A stretch of DNA of 64,000 nucleotides from assembly GCA_016745035.1 (NCBI GenBank), contig JADGDE010000001.1, forward strand, positions 1,092,507-1,156,506, in the 5' to 3' direction. Below are positions 46,451 to 55,611 of this stretch, piece by piece. Both the position numbers and the translations under genes were made by a program. Below the pieces are notes generated by a model, which worked only from the letters and a program-made list of their open reading frames with translations, was not told where the DNA came from and did no database searches. Within the stretch, counting starts at the first letter, position 1. Every line of letters begins with the position of its first letter. The DNA comes from Thiotrichales bacterium (GTDB taxonomy: Bacteria; Pseudomonadota; Gammaproteobacteria; Beggiatoales; Beggiatoaceae).

Positions 46451-47361
46451 AGATCGTAATCGCCACTATAAGGTTTATCCCCCATAATCACAGGCAAAGT
46501 TAAGCGATTGCCCCAGTGTGACCAGCCACCATCATAGAGTTTGACCTGTTTATAGCCTAAGTGTTTGAGTTGCAAATACGCCAAACCCATGCGAAAGCCG
46601 TCGTGACAATATAAGTAGACGGTTTTATCTTTTGGCACATCTTTATACATGGCTTTGAGGGCATCATCACCCAGCCATGTTTGGCTTTGTCCATCGGTGC
46701 CGTCTAAGCTAACGATATTGATTGCGCCAGGAATATGTCCGGCTGAAATCGCATGTCTGACCACCTCACCTGTGTACATGTCTTTGGGGCGGGCATCAAT
46801 CAACACCACGTTGGGGTCGCGGCGTGAGACCACATCATCATAAACCGCTGTCCATTCAATGGATAAATCCGGGTTTGCAGCTTTAAGCGTTACCTTACCT
46901 TCAGGATAGGTCGGTTTTTCTTGGCTGAGTTCTTCAAACACGCTCCACTCAACCGTACCGCCGTTGAGGATTTTCACTTGTGCCATATTAAAACCATACA
47001 GCTCTAAGAGAAAATAGAGGCGGCTGGTTAAAGCGGTGCGGGCATCATCATAGATTAAAACCTGACTGTCATCATTAATGCCCCAACCGCGTAAGGTGGC
47101 TTGAAAATCGGCTTGGGTTGGGAAGTGCATCAAAGGACTGCGATCATTATCGCCCAAATCTTTAAAGCGTTGTACTTGTACCGCGCCTTGAATATGCCCT
47201 ACGGTGTAATAGCGGTGCGGGTGATAACGCACTTCTAAAATGCGTAAGTTCGGGTCTTCAATATGTTCTCCGAGCCATTCGGCATCAACCAAAAAATCAG
47301 GCGCAGCTTGTAGCCAAGCACTGAAACTGATTAAGACAACAGCAACTAATCGTTTTAACAT
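46447..47361 (-). CDS. Periplasmic double-rhodanese sulfurtransferase
   Basis: A 304-residue protein with a signal peptide (MLKRLVAVVLISFSAWLQA, cleaved before APD). It has two rhodanese domains. The first (residues about 25-145) carries an Asp in the active position (VLIYDDARTALTSR), so it is inactive. The second (about 170-295) has the catalytic Cys in VYLYCHDGFRMGLAY. This is the thiosulfate/mercaptopyruvate sulfurtransferase layout. A periplasmic location suits oxidation of reduced sulfur compounds. It converges on the P-type-like gene with a 4-bp overlap and is next to hisC (1-bp overlap), with no functional link evident. Confidence 0.9.
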   Translation of the reverse strand: MLKRLVAVVLISFSAWLQAAPDFLVDAEWLGEHIEDPNLRILEVRYHPHRYYTVGHIQGAVQVQRFKDLGDNDRSPLMHFPTQADFQATLRGWGINDDSQVLIYDDARTALTSRLYFLLELYGFNMAQVKILNGGTVEWSVFEELSQEKPTYPEGKVTLKAANPDLSIEWTAVYDDVVSRRDPNVVLIDARPKDMYTGEVVRHAISAGHIPGAINIVSLDGTDGQSQTWLGDDALKAMYKDVPKDKTVYLYCHDGFRMGLAYLQLKHLGYKQVKLYDGGWSHWGNRLTLPVIMGDKPYSGDYDL

Positions 47362-48479
47362 TAAGATTCCTTATTGGTGAGACAGTGGCGTAGTGCGGCA
47401 ATACATTGTTTGTTTTCAACCTCTAGCCCAATACTGATGCGCAGATGTTGCGGCAATTGATAGTTTGCCACGGGGCGAGTAATCACAGCTTGGCGCAGCA
47501 TGGCTTCGTAAATCGGCGCTGCTGGGCGACCGAGGTCAACGGTGATAAAATTCCCCGCCGAGGGAATCCACGCTAGCCCCAAGTCTTCAAAGGCTTGTTG
47601 ATACTGCCGCATCCCGGTTTGATTCAAGCTAATGCTTTGGTCGAGGTGTTCTTGGTCTTTGAGCGCGGTTTCAGCGGCAAGCAAGGCTAAGCTGTTGACG
47701 TTAAACGGCTGACGCACGCGGTTGAGCACATCGGCAATCTCAGGGCTGGAGAGCGCATAACCGACCCGCAAACCCGCTAAACCAAAGGCTTTGGAAAAAG
47801 TCTGGGTGACAATCAAATTCGGGTATTGCCGTAGCCATTGACTGGCATCAGGAAAGTCGGGCAAATGCTCGGTATATTCGACATAGGCTTGGTCGATGAC
47901 CACCAATACGTTATCAGGCAAACGCTCCAATAAACTCCGTAACTGGCTTTCATTGAGCCATGTGCCGGTGGGATTATTGGGGTTAGCAATAAATAAAACC
48001 TTGGTGGTCTCGTCTACGGTGTCGCAAATGGCATCCAAATCATAAAAATAATCCGCCAGCACCGGCGCGACTTGCGGCTTGGCGCTGACCGCTTGTGCCG
48101 CAATCGGGTAAACAGCAAAGGCATATTGGCAAAATGCCAAGCCTTGCCCTGGGGCGACAAAAGCCCGCGCGATTAAATCTAAGACATCATTGGAGCCATT
48201 GCCGAGGGTAATACTGCCCATATCGACGTGATGGCGTGCGGCTAAGGCTTGCTTGAGGGCAAAGCCGTTGCCATCGGGATAACGCCCCAAATCCACGCCA
48301 ATATTATCGCGCAAGGCCGCAAGGGCTTTAAAACTGGGCCCCAAAGGGTTTTCATTCGAGGCAAGTTTCACCGCATCACTGATGCCATATTCACGCTCTA
48401 GTTCGTCAATCGGTTTACCGGGTTGATAAGGCTGTAGCGCTTGAATACCCGGTGTGGCAGCATCTAAAAAACTAGGCAT
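47361..48479 (-). CDS. hisC: Histidinol-phosphate aminotransferase
   Basis: A 372-residue PLP enzyme of fold type I, subclass HisC. Motifs: NPLGPSFKAL near the N-terminus, NGSNDVLDLIARAF, ANPNNPTGTW and the Schiff-base lysine in TFSKAFGLAGLRVGYAL. HisC makes histidinol phosphate; many such enzymes also transaminate aromatic precursors, which would fit its overlap with a DAHP synthase gene upstream. The ATG overlaps that gene by 8 bp. An aromatic-aminotransferase role is therefore plausible but not proven. Confidence 0.93.
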   Translation of the reverse strand: MPSFLDAATPGIQALQPYQPGKPIDELEREYGISDAVKLASNENPLGPSFKALAALRDNIGVDLGRYPDGNGFALKQALAARHHVDMGSITLGNGSNDVLDLIARAFVAPGQGLAFCQYAFAVYPIAAQAVSAKPQVAPVLADYFYDLDAICDTVDETTKVLFIANPNNPTGTWLNESQLRSLLERLPDNVLVVIDQAYVEYTEHLPDFPDASQWLRQYPNLIVTQTFSKAFGLAGLRVGYALSSPEIADVLNRVRQPFNVNSLALLAAETALKDQEHLDQSISLNQTGMRQYQQAFEDLGLAWIPSAGNFITVDLGRPAAPIYEAMLRQAVITRPVANYQLPQHLRISIGLEVENKQCIAALRHCLTNKES

Positions 48480-49545
48480 GACGTTCTATCAGTTTGTCTT
48501 TAAGTTCTTGACGCACATGGCGTAAGAGCTGTTCGGTACTTTCCCAATCGATACAGGCATCAGTGACTGAGACACCGTATTTTAATTGTGATAAGTCCTC
48601 GGGAATGCTTTGATTACCCTCGTTTAAGTGGCTCTCAAGCATAAAACCAATAATTGACTCATTGCCCTCAAGGACTTGTTGTACCAAGTTTTCCACCACC
48701 ACCGGTTGCAATTCGGGGCGTTTATTGGAGTTGCCATGACTGCAATCGACCATGATGTTAGCAGCCAAACCGCTTTTGTGTAGCACTTGCTCACAAATAT
48801 CGATATGCATTTTGTCGTAATTACTGTCTTTTTCACTGCCGCGCAAAATCAAATGACCGTATTTATTCCCTGCTGTTTTAACCACGACCACTTGCCCTTC
48901 TTGACTCACGCCTAAAAAGCGATGGGATAAAGCAGCTGAGAGCATGGCATTAACGGCGGTGGTTAAGCTGCCATCGGTGCCATTTTTAAACCCGACTGGC
49001 ATGGATAAACCACTGGCAAGTTCTCTATGGGTTTGTGATTCAGTGGTGCGCGCGCCAATCGCTGACCAAGCAAACATATCGCACAAGTATTGTGGCGTGA
49101 TTGGGTCAAGCGCCTCGGTGGCGGTGGGAATGCCGAGTTCCGCGAGCCAAAGCAATAATTCTCGCGCCCGCGATAAACCCTCTTGGATTTGGAACGAGTC
49201 ATCCATCATCGGGTCGTTGATCATGCCTTTCCAGCCGACGGTGGTACGCGGTTTTTCAAAATAAACCCGCATGACAATATAAAGGGTATCTTTGCACGCA
49301 TCGTGTAATTTTTTCAGACGTTGGGCATAGACTTTCGCTGCCTCAATATCATGAATTGAGCAAGGGCCGGCAATCACCAACAAGCGTGGGTCTTTACGGT
49401 CAAGAATCGCCTCAACCGTGCGCCGACCCCGTTGAATCGTATGATAAGCTGCCTTGGTCATGGGATGTTTGCGTTTAAACTCAACGGGTGGGATTAACAC
49501 CACTTCCGAATCCACATGAACATCGTTAAGTTCGTCTTTTTCCAT
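48472..49545 (-). CDS. 3-deoxy-7-phosphoheptulonate (DAHP) synthase, class I
   Basis: This enzyme joins phosphoenolpyruvate and erythrose 4-phosphate in the first step of aromatic amino acid synthesis. The 357-residue protein is of the AroF/G/H type: RLLVIAGPCSIHD, YFEKPRTTVGWKGMINDP, GSEKDSNYD and MVDCSHGNSNK. The isoform, and so which amino acid inhibits it, cannot be read with confidence. The ATG at 49545 gives MEKDELNDVHVDSEVVLIPP. It overlaps hisC by 8 bp. Its upstream region was invaded by a repeat A copy only 30 bp before the start codon, which may have changed its promoter. Confidence 0.94.
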   Translation of the reverse strand: MEKDELNDVHVDSEVVLIPPVEFKRKHPMTKAAYHTIQRGRRTVEAILDRKDPRLLVIAGPCSIHDIEAAKVYAQRLKKLHDACKDTLYIVMRVYFEKPRTTVGWKGMINDPMMDDSFQIQEGLSRARELLLWLAELGIPTATEALDPITPQYLCDMFAWSAIGARTTESQTHRELASGLSMPVGFKNGTDGSLTTAVNAMLSAALSHRFLGVSQEGQVVVVKTAGNKYGHLILRGSEKDSNYDKMHIDICEQVLHKSGLAANIMVDCSHGNSNKRPELQPVVVENLVQQVLEGNESIIGFMLESHLNEGNQSIPEDLSQLKYGVSVTDACIDWESTEQLLRHVRQELKDKLIERHA

Positions 49546-49575
49546 CAGGCACTCATATTGTCAAAAAGTTAAAAT

Positions 49576-49706
49576 CTGTTGTTACGCACTAAGCCTCATT
49601 TGCCACAATAAGGTGCTTTTCCACCTGCCTAGTGATATTTAGCCGTGGAGTAATGGCGGTTTTCTGTGCCCTTGAAGCACAGAAAGAAGCCTTTACGTAA
49701 CATCAG
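49576..49706 (+). repeat. MITE-like repeat A, copy 9 (full length, 131 bp)
   Basis: Left end CTGTTGTTACGCACTAAGCC, right end GCCTTTACGTAACATCAG. A perfect 7-bp direct repeat TTAAAAT flanks it (49569-49575 and 49707-49713). Hairpin TTTCTGTGC/GCACAGAAA. Confidence 0.93.
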
Positions 49707-50049
49707 TTAAAATACCCAAACGCCAAGGCTCGGGTTAAATGGGCTAAGATTTTAGAGTAAAGCGCCGCCAATGAAAACCGCTTAAATAAAAAAATCCACT
49801 GATAATTGTCTTGGTATTCAATTAGAAACCGAGATTCGTTAGCTTGAGCACCGACATTGGTTGGCTAAATTCCTTAAACCTTATATTTAGAATATGTCTA
49901 AATATAACTTTAATCAAGTGAAAAATATGGAAATATATTATTAAATTTCCTTTTTTTAAATGCGACAGCTCAAATAGTTTTAAGTGTAGCACCATAAAAT
50001 TCAGGCAAAAATAAAGAAAATGAAAACACAATTCCCCGACTTAGGGCTT
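49707..50049. other. 343-bp AT-rich spacer
   Basis: No convincing gene. A 69-codon minus-strand frame (49822-50031) is Phe/Leu-rich, has no ribosome site and is judged spurious. Confidence 0.5.
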
Positions 50050-50210
50050 AGAGTCTATGCGAAATATGAATAATCGGCTGAAAATCCGCTATTTTGGTCT
50101 AATTCCGCGCTTTTATTCGTTAAATAACTCGTTATTCGCCTCATAAAACCACGGAATTAGCCTTAAAATATCTGATTTTCGCGACAACTCTCATACTCCG
50201 CATAGACTCT
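50050..50210. repeat. Palindromic repeat B, copy 1 (161 bp)
   Basis: Inverted tips AGAGTCTATGCG (50050-50061) and CGCATAGACTCT (50199-50210). Further inside, TCTAATTCCG and CGGAATTAG are also inverted, so most of the element can fold on itself. The first 45 bp and last 30 bp match copy 2 at 57926-58011. It seems to have inserted into the DnaC-like gene, whose frame resumes right after it. Confidence 0.85.
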
Positions 50211-50212
50211 CA

Positions 50213-50398
50213 GATTTTGAACGGGTGGTGTTATCTAGCATTATCGAAAGTCGCTCGCGCGATTGTCGCCCTGTGATTGCTATCTCCAACTTTGCGCCGC
50301 CGCAAATCCTGCGCATTGTTGGGCAACGGGCGTTTGACCGCTTGGTCGGCTTTGGGGCTGAGATTGTGAAATTTGAGGGTGAGAGTTTGCGCAATTAA
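50213..50398 (+). pseudogene. C-terminal fragment of a DnaC/IstB-like replication ATPase
   Basis: Sixty-one open codons with no start, reading DFERVVLSSIIESRSRDCRP, VIAISNFAPPQILRIVGQRA and FDRLVGFGAEIVKFEGESLR. The pattern (Ser-Ile-Ile-x-x-Arg, Pro-x-Ile-x-Ile-Ser-Asn, Arg-x-Asp-Arg-Leu, Gly-x-Ser-Arg) is the C-terminus of DnaC-type helicase loaders found on phages, plasmids and integrative elements. The N-terminal part, with Walker A, is absent; repeat B stands where it should continue. A remnant. Confidence 0.75.
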
Positions 50399-50403
50399 AT
50401 TAG

Positions 50404-50468
50404 GCTTGTGTAGCAATGGCGGTTTTTTTGCGCTGGGGCGCAAAAAAGAAGCCTTTGCGGAACATCAA
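50404..50468 (+). repeat. MITE-like repeat A, copy 10 (right part only)
   Basis: Begins near GGCTTGTGTAGCAATGGCGG and ends GCCTTTGCGGAACATCAA. Contains a perfect 10-bp hairpin TTTTTTGCGC/GCGCAAAAAA (50424-50433 and 50438-50447). The left end is missing. It separates the DnaC-like remnant from the next remnant. Confidence 0.85.
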
Positions 50469-50888
50469 CACCCAACAACTACTACGGCAGCCGCCGTCGG
50501 TGGTGGTGGTCTTGATTTGTCCTTGTGTATTTTCCCCGAAAAGCTCAAAAGCTATCGCCAAGATGTCGAACCCATCCTAAACCGCTTGGCAAGTCTGGAC
50601 ACTGTACAGCAAGTGCTAGATGTCGTCGCTGCTAAACAAAACCTAGACAATCCCCCCGCCTTTCTCAATGCATTGGTGACACGGGCGCAACAAGGCACGT
50701 TTGACCCCACCGCAGGGCTTAAAATAGCCAAAGGGCGAGCCAGACAGGCAAAGATAGCCGAGGACGAGCGCAAACGTGAACAAGCCGCACAGGCAAAACT
50801 GAAACAAAAAGCCAAAGCAAAGCCAAAAACCAAGCCACAGGGCGGATTTAAAGACAGGCTAAAAAATGACGGTGTAAAGTTGCGTTAG
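50469..50888 (+). pseudogene. C-terminal part of a replication-associated protein
   Basis: An open frame that extends into repeat A upstream, where the real start has been lost. The coding part begins HPTTTTAAAVGGGGLDLSLC and includes NPPAFLNALVTRAQQGTFDP. This fits the C-terminal helical domain of helix-turn-helix replication proteins carried by plasmids and integrative elements (such as STY4528-type proteins), followed by a basic Lys/Gln tail (AKLKQKAKAKPKTKPQGG). Next to the DnaC-like remnant it marks an old replication module. If translated now, it would start with repeat-derived residues. Confidence 0.55.
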
Positions 50889-51027
50889 AATTCGCAAGCC
50901 GTTTATCTCGATAATCCTGCCTAAAATAAGAATGACTCGAATAAACCCCCGCGTTTGTCCTTAAGCTTAAGATTGCAGTAGAATGTGCAGCTTGCATCAG
51001 TCACCACTGGTCGATAAGGAGAATGTT

Positions 51028-53172
51028 ATGCCCACCCCGTTGTTTATTCGCAGCCTTTGTATGTTCATGGCTGTGAGTTTTGTCCCTGTTCATGCTGAGA
51101 CGTTGTCGCCGCAAGGCTCGGTGTTAGAAAATATCAATGTCTTGCCCGACCAGCGCGATTTTAGTCTGGAAAAAACCATCGATAGCAGCGGCATTGAGGT
51201 GGCGAAAAGCCATATGTTGGTGCGCTTGAAAACCGGCGAAATCTTCCAAAAACAAGCTGATGGCAATTTTTCTTTGTTTCAAAGCGTCGCCGATTTAAGC
51301 GATGCCGGTTTAACGCCAGTACAAGATGCGCTGACCTTTAATGTCGCCAGCGGGCAATTTTTGCATTTGTTGGATTATCCTTTGGTGGTTTATTTAGGCA
51401 TAACCGATACGCAAGGACAATTGCATTATGGCAGTTTTGCCCTCACCGCCAATTTAAGCCCGCTTGAAACTTGGACTGAAACCGCGGTGCGTAAGGTATT
51501 GCATACCTTTGCTTATGGCGGCTTTGCCTCTGATGCCCAGATTCAAACCTGGGCGGCGATGAAACCTCGCGAGGCAGTGAAAGAAATCTTAGACTTAAAT
51601 CCGGTTCATGCCAAGTTTAGCCCCGCAGACAGTAGCGATGCCTTAGCCAGTTTGCCGTTTGACATCACCCAAGGGCAAGAGAGCCTCAGCATTGATGGCG
51701 GCTTACAAGGTTTAAGTCAATTTTGGTCAAGCGCTGAGAGCAATAATCCGATTGCCAGCGATGCGCAAGAAAACTATAGCCTCGAACATCACAATGGCGC
51801 GGAGGGCGTTTGGCGACAAGCAACGAATTTACGCGGTTTAAATCCTGTGCGCCAGCGTCTGGGTTTTTGGGAAACCAATTATCATTTTGCGGTGAATTTA
51901 GATGCCGATGTCGGCATTACCAATGCGCAAATGGCAGCTTATTATGATGCGATTAACACCGCGCAGGTGGATAAACCTTATCAAGAAGTCGCCTCGGTCG
52001 CGGCTTTAAGTGCTGCGGTTGCTACCCAATATAATCACCGCCGCAATACTTTTGATAATGATTCGGGCATGTTCCGTGGTAATGAGGATTTTGCCCGCGA
52101 ATATCATCAATTGTTTTTTGGGATTTTAGGCACGGGTGCTGAGGAATATCACGAAGAAATCAGTATTAAAAACACCGCCAAAGCCCTCACCGATATGCCG
52201 ATTGCGATGGAAAATGAGGAACTCGGCAGCACTATCGAGTTTGGCGCAGAGGCGCATCATCAAGGGGACTTGGAAATTTTGGGCTTGCCCATCAGCGGCA
52301 GCACCGCAGCGGAGAAAATCCAAGCTTTGTCGGTCTCGGCGATTCAACATCCTGAAAGTTTGAGCAATTTACCGATTATTATTGCTCGCGGACTGGCGGA
52401 TGATAATTTGTCTGAGGCAAAAATCAAGGTATTACAAAATACCTGGGCGAGCATGGCAGAGCCGAATTTATTGGGATTTTTACAAACTTATGCCAGCTCC
52501 AGCTTGTTTCATAGCAGCGACAGGGTCAAATATCATGGCGTGATTGACCGTTATATGTTGGTGCTCAATCAATTGACCTTAAACAATGACGAGAGTTATC
52601 GGGATATTTATGATTTAGACGGCTATCGCGCCGCTGATGCCCAAGTCTTCCGCCCTTTGCATGATGTCTTTGGTGGACAAACGGGGGCAGAAGCCGCCGA
52701 CAGTGCCGAGGTGTTCCGCGCGGTTTATAACCGCAGCACCGAGAAAGCGCATGTGAATCGCCGTTCTGTGCTCAGTGACAATGGCGACGTGGTTTGGGAA
52801 AAAGATTGGGGCAGTGTGATTCCGGCCGAGAGCCGTAGCGTCGCGCAAGTGCTGGATTGGCTCTGGCAACGCTTTAATGCCGATGGACTCAAGCACCTTG
52901 GCGATTTGGAGCGTTTTCATCTCGCGGCTTTGTTAGCCACCGGACAAGACGCGGGTTATGCGATTAATCCCGATGATGCGGATAGGGTCTTTAGTAGTGC
53001 TGAGATTGCCAGTGATAGCGCTTTACAAACAGCGCTGCAAGGCTGGTTAGCCACGGCTGTTCCCTTGGCGGATACCGATGAAAAAGTTCGTCAAGATGCC
53101 AATGCGGCTATCGGTCAAGCGGTGAATTTCCTCAACGCCATTCCCTTTATTTTTGCCCAAGAAGGTGCTTAA
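51028..53172 (+). CDS. DUF1800 family secreted protein
   Basis: A 714-residue protein. AAGGAG at 51016-51021 sets the ATG at 51028; a longer frame upstream has no ribosome site. Residues 1-21 are a signal peptide (LCMFMAVSFVPVHA). The DUF1800 core shows AVRKVLHTFAYGGFAS, NHRRNTFDNDSGMFRGNEDF and AREYHQLFFGILGTGAEEYH, the family's characteristic region. The function is not established. It is one base from the DUF1501 gene, a pairing widely seen in bacteria, and seems to be part of an operon with the ABC transporter behind. Confidence 0.88.
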   Translation: MPTPLFIRSLCMFMAVSFVPVHAETLSPQGSVLENINVLPDQRDFSLEKTIDSSGIEVAKSHMLVRLKTGEIFQKQADGNFSLFQSVADLSDAGLTPVQDALTFNVASGQFLHLLDYPLVVYLGITDTQGQLHYGSFALTANLSPLETWTETAVRKVLHTFAYGGFASDAQIQTWAAMKPREAVKEILDLNPVHAKFSPADSSDALASLPFDITQGQESLSIDGGLQGLSQFWSSAESNNPIASDAQENYSLEHHNGAEGVWRQATNLRGLNPVRQRLGFWETNYHFAVNLDADVGITNAQMAAYYDAINTAQVDKPYQEVASVAALSAAVATQYNHRRNTFDNDSGMFRGNEDFAREYHQLFFGILGTGAEEYHEEISIKNTAKALTDMPIAMENEELGSTIEFGAEAHHQGDLEILGLPISGSTAAEKIQALSVSAIQHPESLSNLPIIIARGLADDNLSEAKIKVLQNTWASMAEPNLLGFLQTYASSSLFHSSDRVKYHGVIDRYMLVLNQLTLNNDESYRDIYDLDGYRAADAQVFRPLHDVFGGQTGAEAADSAEVFRAVYNRSTEKAHVNRRSVLSDNGDVVWEKDWGSVIPAESRSVAQVLDWLWQRFNADGLKHLGDLERFHLAALLATGQDAGYAINPDDADRVFSSAEIASDSALQTALQGWLATAVPLADTDEKVRQDANAAIGQAVNFLNAIPFIFAQEGA

Positions 53173-53173
53173 T

Positions 53174-54679
53174 ATGAATCGTCGCGACTTTCTAAAAGCC
53201 CTCTCGGCTGCGGGTGTGATGCTCGGCAGCCCGTCTTTATTACGCCCAGCGGCTGCCGCTGATGTGGTTTTACCCAATGGCTTTGCCAGTAATATTCCCA
53301 AAATTTTGGTCAATATTAATTTGGATGGTGGCCCGGATTTCCGGCATTTATTTGCGCCCAAGTTTGACTCTGATGAGTCCAGTTTTGGCTATTTGTATTG
53401 GAAGCACCGCGCCAGTGCGCATTCAATCGCCCAGCACCCCGATGCCTATCAAGCCCGCTGGGATAATGATTATTTGAAACCTAGCGCTAAGCCTGCGCCC
53501 AGCGGTCAGGAATTTGGCATTTTAAATAATGCCGGCTGGCTGTTTGATATGTGGGAGCAAGGCAATGCTGCCGTGGTCAATAATGCCTTGGTGGCCAATA
53601 ACCGTAACCATGCCCATGCTTTGTTGATTTTGGAGCAAGGCGACCGCGCCGCAGGGCCGCATGATTTGGATAAACCCGGCTGGGGCGGGCGTTTGATTAA
53701 AGCCATTCAAGACAAGGCGCAACAAAGCGACCCCACGGCACAGGCTAAAATCGTTTCTTTAACCCGCGAAGTGCGGCGTTTTTGTTATTGCCCTGATGCC
53801 AATGATGCACGTAAGCACACCACCGAGCAGGTGATTTCGGTACGCGATTCGCGCAGTTTGGGCTTGTATGATGCCGACCCCACGGCAGAGAATTATAATG
53901 CCCTCGCGCCACAATCGGTGATGAGCCGCAGCCTCAAAGCCTATTACGCCGCCAAGCAACAAGAAATGCCCAGCAATTCGCCTTATTATCGCTTTGTTCA
54001 GCATGAAAAAGATTTGCGCTTTTTTGGTGAGGCGATGAAGGCGCGTTTAATCGGCGATGATGCCCAAAACCCGAATATCCCCATTCCTGCCGATATTCAG
54101 GCGCTTTATGACCAAAAGTTTGCCAGCGAACAAGGTTTGTTTACCTTGAACAGTCGCGGTTTTGGCAAGCAAGTGCGTAATTTATACGATTGTTTGGCGG
54201 CACAGGATATTTTGAATTTCCGCATCGCTTCGATGGATTATCGCGGCTGGGATTCACATAAAAACCAACAGCGCTATATTGAGCAGCGTTTCCAAGATTT
54301 GTTCCATGAAAATGGCGGCATTGCGACCTTATACAAAGTCTTGCCCGAGGCGATTACTGACCAACTGGTGTTTGTGATTTCCGGTGAATTTGGACGACAA
54401 TTGAAAGCCAATGGTGATAATGGCACTGACCACGGGCGCGGTAATTCGATTTTGGTGCTCGGTAAAAGTATCAATGGCGGTTTGTATGGCGAGCCGTTCC
54501 CGGCTGAGGAGCTGGATAAAATCGACCGTCGCAGCCCCGATATTAAAGGCAAAACTGGCGTGGAGCATATTTTTGCCGCCGCCAGTGAAAGCTTAGAGAC
54601 GGGCACGGCTGCCGAGGTGTTCCCAACGCAAGCGGATGCGCCTTTGGAAGACGGGCTGCAACAAAACTTGTTTAGTTGA
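53174..54679 (+). CDS. DUF1501 family protein with twin-arginine signal
   Basis: A 501-residue protein. The ATG at 53174 gives MNRRDFLKALSAAGVMLGSP, a clear Tat signal (RRDFLK) with a hydrophobic stretch ending in AAAAD. The mature part is of the DUF1501 class (sulfatase/alkaline phosphatase-like fold): LVNINLDGGPDFRHLF at the start, a central NNRNHAHALLILEQGD, and the late motif VFVISGEFGRQLKANGDNGT followed by DHGRGNSILVLG, which carries likely metal-binding residues. It should be exported folded by the TatABC system encoded at 39690-41155. It overlaps the ABC ATPase start by one base. Confidence 0.9.
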   Translation: MNRRDFLKALSAAGVMLGSPSLLRPAAAADVVLPNGFASNIPKILVNINLDGGPDFRHLFAPKFDSDESSFGYLYWKHRASAHSIAQHPDAYQARWDNDYLKPSAKPAPSGQEFGILNNAGWLFDMWEQGNAAVVNNALVANNRNHAHALLILEQGDRAAGPHDLDKPGWGGRLIKAIQDKAQQSDPTAQAKIVSLTREVRRFCYCPDANDARKHTTEQVISVRDSRSLGLYDADPTAENYNALAPQSVMSRSLKAYYAAKQQEMPSNSPYYRFVQHEKDLRFFGEAMKARLIGDDAQNPNIPIPADIQALYDQKFASEQGLFTLNSRGFGKQVRNLYDCLAAQDILNFRIASMDYRGWDSHKNQQRYIEQRFQDLFHENGGIATLYKVLPEAITDQLVFVISGEFGRQLKANGDNGTDHGRGNSILVLGKSINGGLYGEPFPAEELDKIDRRSPDIKGKTGVEHIFAAASESLETGTAAEVFPTQADAPLEDGLQQNLFS

Positions 54680-55611
54680 TGGCTTTATTAAGCGTACAGG
54701 GCTTAGGCTTTGCTTATCAGCAAAACCGGGCTTTAGATAACATCAGTTTTGAGTTAGAGCGCGGGGAAATTTTGGCGTTTTTGGGACTCAATGGCGCGGG
54801 TAAATCCACTGCTTTGAACTTAATCAGCGGTGTGCTACCCATCAATGAGGGCAGCGTTCGCATTTACGGTCATGATTTAGCCCGCGAGCCGAAAGCTGCC
54901 AAAGCCTATTTGGGTTATTTGCCCGAGCAACCGCCTTTGTATCCACGGATGCGGGTGCGGGCATATTTACGCTTTGCTGGGCAGTTGCGCGGGCTTCAAG
55001 GTCAAGATTTAGATTTGGCGCTGGATTGGGTCTTGGGGCGCTGTGGCTTGGAGAGCGTGGCGGATAAATGGGTTAAACACCTCTCGCAAGGCTTTCGCCA
55101 GCGGCTGGGAATTGCGCAAGCGATTATTCATCGTCCCGCTTTGATTTTGCTCGATGAACCCAGTGTCGGTCTTGACCCGCAACAACGGCGCGAGAGTTTG
55201 GATTTAATCCGTGATTTAGCCCAAGACCACGCTTTGATTTTTTCTACCCATATTTTATCCGAGGTGCAAGCAGTTGCCAGCCATGTGCAAATTTTACACG
55301 CGGGCTGTTTGCGCTTGAGTAAAACCGCTTTAGCTGAGCAAGCCAAGCCCAGTATTTTGCTTGGCATCAGTCAAAACCTCAGCCCCGACTTACAAAAGGC
55401 TTTGCAAGCCTTGCCGGATGTGCTGGCACTTCATGCCGAAGCTGAGGGCTATTGGCGGGTTGAATATGCCCCCGAGCAAGATTATAAGCGCTTGGCAAAG
55501 CGTTTGAGTCAATGGGCGGCGCAAGCGGGCTTGGGGCTTTTTGCTTTGCAAATGGCAAAAAATGATTTGGAGCGTATCTTTTTGCAAACCACACAAGCGA
55601 GTGCGGCATGA
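54679..55611 (+). CDS. ABC transporter ATP-binding protein (GldA/CcmA-like)
   Basis: A 310-residue ATPase. Walker A is GLNGAGKST, the Q-loop follows in YLPEQPPLYPRM, the signature is LSQGFRQRLGIAQA, Walker B is LILLDEPSVGLDP and the switch His is in FSTHILSEV. The C-terminal extension (residues about 225-310) is of the GldA/ABC-2 export type. The ATG at 54679 overlaps the DUF1501 stop (TGATG), and its own stop overlaps the permease start, so the four genes are one coupled operon. The transported substance is unknown. Confidence 0.93.
   Translation: MALLSVQGLGFAYQQNRALDNISFELERGEILAFLGLNGAGKSTALNLISGVLPINEGSVRIYGHDLAREPKAAKAYLGYLPEQPPLYPRMRVRAYLRFAGQLRGLQGQDLDLALDWVLGRCGLESVADKWVKHLSQGFRQRLGIAQAIIHRPALILLDEPSVGLDPQQRRESLDLIRDLAQDHALIFSTHILSEVQAVASHVQILHAGCLRLSKTALAEQAKPSILLGISQNLSPDLQKALQALPDVLALHAEAEGYWRVEYAPEQDYKRLAKRLSQWAAQAGLGLFALQMAKNDLERIFLQTTQASAA

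Noticed and set aside
49822..50031. 69-codon minus-strand frame in AT-rich spacer
   Set aside because: Phe/Leu-rich chance frame in AT-rich DNA; no ribosome site.
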